DNA from: Candidatus Hydrogenedentota bacterium
Lineage (GTDB): Bacteria > Hydrogenedentota > Hydrogenedentia > Hydrogenedentales > CAITNO01
Assembly (NCBI GenBank): GCA_007124105.1
Contig: SLFT01000298.1
Span: 1 to 6,960, forward strand
Direction of reading: 5' to 3'
Length of the DNA: 6,960 nucleotides
Shown here in pieces: positions 6,272 through 6,960 of this stretch. A model generated the notes under the pieces. It had not been told where the DNA came from and searched no databases. It worked only from the letters and a program-made list of their open reading frames with translations. Within the stretch, counting starts at the first letter, position 1. Each line of letters opens with the position of its first letter. The position numbers and the translations under genes were made by a program.

Positions 6272-6360
6272 TTCTCTATCCAATGCCTTCTTTATACTTG
6301 AAATGCCGTGTCAAGAGCAAATATCAGCCATAATTACTCGGTTTGATTGTTCAACACAAG

Positions 6361-6390
6361 GTGAAACGTCGTCGCGGGACATGCTATACT
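6361..6390 (+). promoter_or_regulatory. Predicted promoter of the transketolase-like gene
   Basis: GTGAAA (6361-6366, four of six to TTGACA) precedes an 18-bp spacer and TATACT (6385-6390, five of six), with the extended -10 dinucleotide TG at 6382-6383. The predicted start is near 6397, leaving a leader of about 125 nt. Confidence 0.5.
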
Positions 6391-6396
6391 TGCCGG
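6376..6396 (+). repeat. GGGAC-ATGC-TATAC-TTGCCGG repeat, copy B
   Basis: Copy B matches copy A (6208-6232) after allowing three small gaps, and its first nine bases (GGGACATGC) recur 40 bp later in copy C. It contains the predicted extended -10 of the forward promoter and ends next to the predicted start site. Confidence 0.4.
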
Positions 6397-6399
6397 CAA
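6390..6399. promoter_or_regulatory. TTGCCGGCAA palindrome at the predicted transcription start
   Basis: A perfect 10-bp palindrome overlaps the end of the -10 box and the predicted start of the transketolase-like transcript. This is a standard position for a repressor site, although it is short enough to occur by chance. Confidence 0.3.
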
Positions 6400-6415
6400 A
6401 AGTAAAGGGGAATGT

Positions 6416-6431
6416 GGGACATGCCGGTATA
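6416..6431 (+). repeat. Partial third copy (C) of the GGGACATGC repeat
   Basis: GGGACATGCCGGTATA aligns to the first part of copy A with one gap on each side; the TTGCCGG tail is missing. It lies in the predicted leader of the transketolase-like gene. Confidence 0.3.
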
Positions 6432-6507
6432 GTGATTACTGGACAACCATGCCCCCGGAACGCATACATCCATATTTTTCCAAACAATGTTTCGCAGTCT
6501 TAACTAC

Positions 6508-6513
6508 GAGAGG
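6508..6513 (+). promoter_or_regulatory. Ribosome binding site of the transketolase-like gene
   Basis: GAGAGG lies eight bases before the ATG at 6522 and decides this start. Confidence 0.6.
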
Positions 6514-6521
6514 AAACAAGC

Positions 6522-6960
6522 ATGACTTTTCCCATTGACGTCAGCCAATACAAGTCGGTAGCCATCAATCCTTTTGAGCAGGAACTGACCGCAGAAGCGC
6601 GTCAACAGCTTCTGACCAATATACAGATTATGCGCGACGCAATCATTTTCTTCACCGCTGTAGCCGGCGCAAAGGGCCTGGGCGGTCATACCGGCGGCGC
6701 GTACAGCATCGTGCCTGAGGCGCTGATCGCGGACGCGTTCATGAAAGGTTCCGACCGGTTTTACCCCGTTCACTTTGACGAAGCGGGTCACCGAGTGGCG
6801 TTGCAATATGCGCTGGCCGCGTTCAATGGCGAAATGCCGATGGAAAAGCTGCTGGACTACCGCGCGGCGGATAAGGGGCTGTACGGGCATCCTGAAATTG
6901 ACAGGGAACTGGGCATTAAATTCGCTTCCGGTCGCCTCGGTCATCTGTGGCCCTTTGTGA
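6522..6960 (+). CDS. Transketolase-like thiamine-diphosphate protein, 3' partial
   Basis: The 146 codons present (MTFPIDVSQYKSV...) run off the right edge. They align in order with the N-terminal thiamine-diphosphate domain of transketolase. GLGGHTGG (52-59) corresponds to the SGHPG loop, GSDRF...DEAGH (76-90) to DRFVLS-x-GH, GEMPMEKLLDYR (103-114) to the following helix, YGHPE (121-125) to PGHPE, and SGRLGHLW (136-143) to TGPLGQG. His56, His90 and His123 are the counterparts of E. coli TktA His26, His66 and His100, with similar spacing. The GGHTGG and SGRLGHLW variants differ from classical transketolase, so this is a divergent subfamily annotated generically as transketolase. The substrate may be ketose phosphates, but that is not shown. 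Most of the enzyme is outside the window. The gene is divergent from galM across a 423-bp region. An antisense frame at 6504-6944 is a shadow. Confidence 0.82.
   Translation, partial: MTFPIDVSQYKSVAINPFEQELTAEARQQLLTNIQIMRDAIIFFTAVAGAKGLGGHTGGAYSIVPEALIADAFMKGSDRFYPVHFDEAGHRVALQYALAAFNGEMPMEKLLDYRAADKGLYGHPEIDRELGIKFASGRLGHLWPFV

Noticed and set aside
6291..6314. Perfect TTGACA on the minus strand (6309-6314) followed by TATAAA (6291-6296)
   Set aside because: The spacer is only 12 bp, too short for a sigma-70-type promoter; the 6242-6271 pair fits better.
6303..6503. 66-residue + frame ending 18 bp before the transketolase-like gene
   Set aside because: No ribosome binding site before its ATG, it contains the predicted promoter and repeats, and the peptide has no recognisable feature.
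6504..6944. 146-residue minus-strand frame near the right edge
   Set aside because: It mirrors the transketolase-like frame on the + strand, which has clear family motifs and a ribosome binding site.
1..6960. CRISPR array, tRNA, rRNA, transposase or phage gene
   Set aside because: No regularly spaced repeats, cloverleaf, or recombinase-type motifs were seen in either strand.

Overview
The window looks like a chromosomal piece of an uncultured, moderately GC-balanced bacterium. The presence of a DUF2961/GH172-type secreted glycosidase, a divergent transketolase-like protein opening with a GLGGHTGG motif, and dispersed hairpin repeats of the form GCCGCAC-N4-GTGCGGC would suit the Planctomycetota/Verrucomicrobiota/Hydrogenedentota range. 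That placement is recall-based inference; there is no rRNA or other marker gene. I see no transposase, CRISPR array, tRNA or phage gene.

Layout. (1) 1-870 (+): 3' part of a membrane-anchored protein with a LolA-like (DUF4412-type) extracytoplasmic domain; its true start probably lies left of the window. (2) 871-1249: intergenic space between convergent genes, holding two 30-bp repeats in inverted orientation (27/30 identical), each itself a hairpin, and a further small hairpin followed by four T. (3) 1250-2806 (-): secreted DUF2961 protein, probable glycoside hydrolase family 172, with a C-terminal beta-sandwich-like module. (4) 2807-3138: 332 bp with hairpins, a GGTGGGT/ACCTACC palindrome and a weak promoter candidate, but no convincing gene. 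(5) 3139-4956 (-): oligoendopeptidase F (M3B zinc metallopeptidase). (6) 5034-6098 (-): aldose 1-epimerase GalM, 77 bp upstream of pepF and probably co-transcribed with it. (7) 6099-6521: a 423-bp divergent control region. It has a plausible galM promoter with a 15-bp perfect dyad in its spacer, a plausible forward promoter with an extended -10, and three related short repeats, two of which cover the predicted start regions of the two divergent transcripts. (8) 6522-6960 (+): N-terminal 146 codons of a transketolase-like thiamine-diphosphate protein, cut by the window edge.

How the genes may work together. A secreted furanosidase (GH172), a mutarotase that equilibrates released sugars, a cytoplasmic oligopeptidase and a transketolase-type enzyme fit a heterotroph degrading polysaccharide and peptide material. 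The enzymes are individually recognisable; their linkage into one pathway is only suggested by proximity. I did not find a clearly novel multi-gene system. The most interesting material is regulatory and structural: the galM/transketolase control region and the inverted hairpin-repeat pair.
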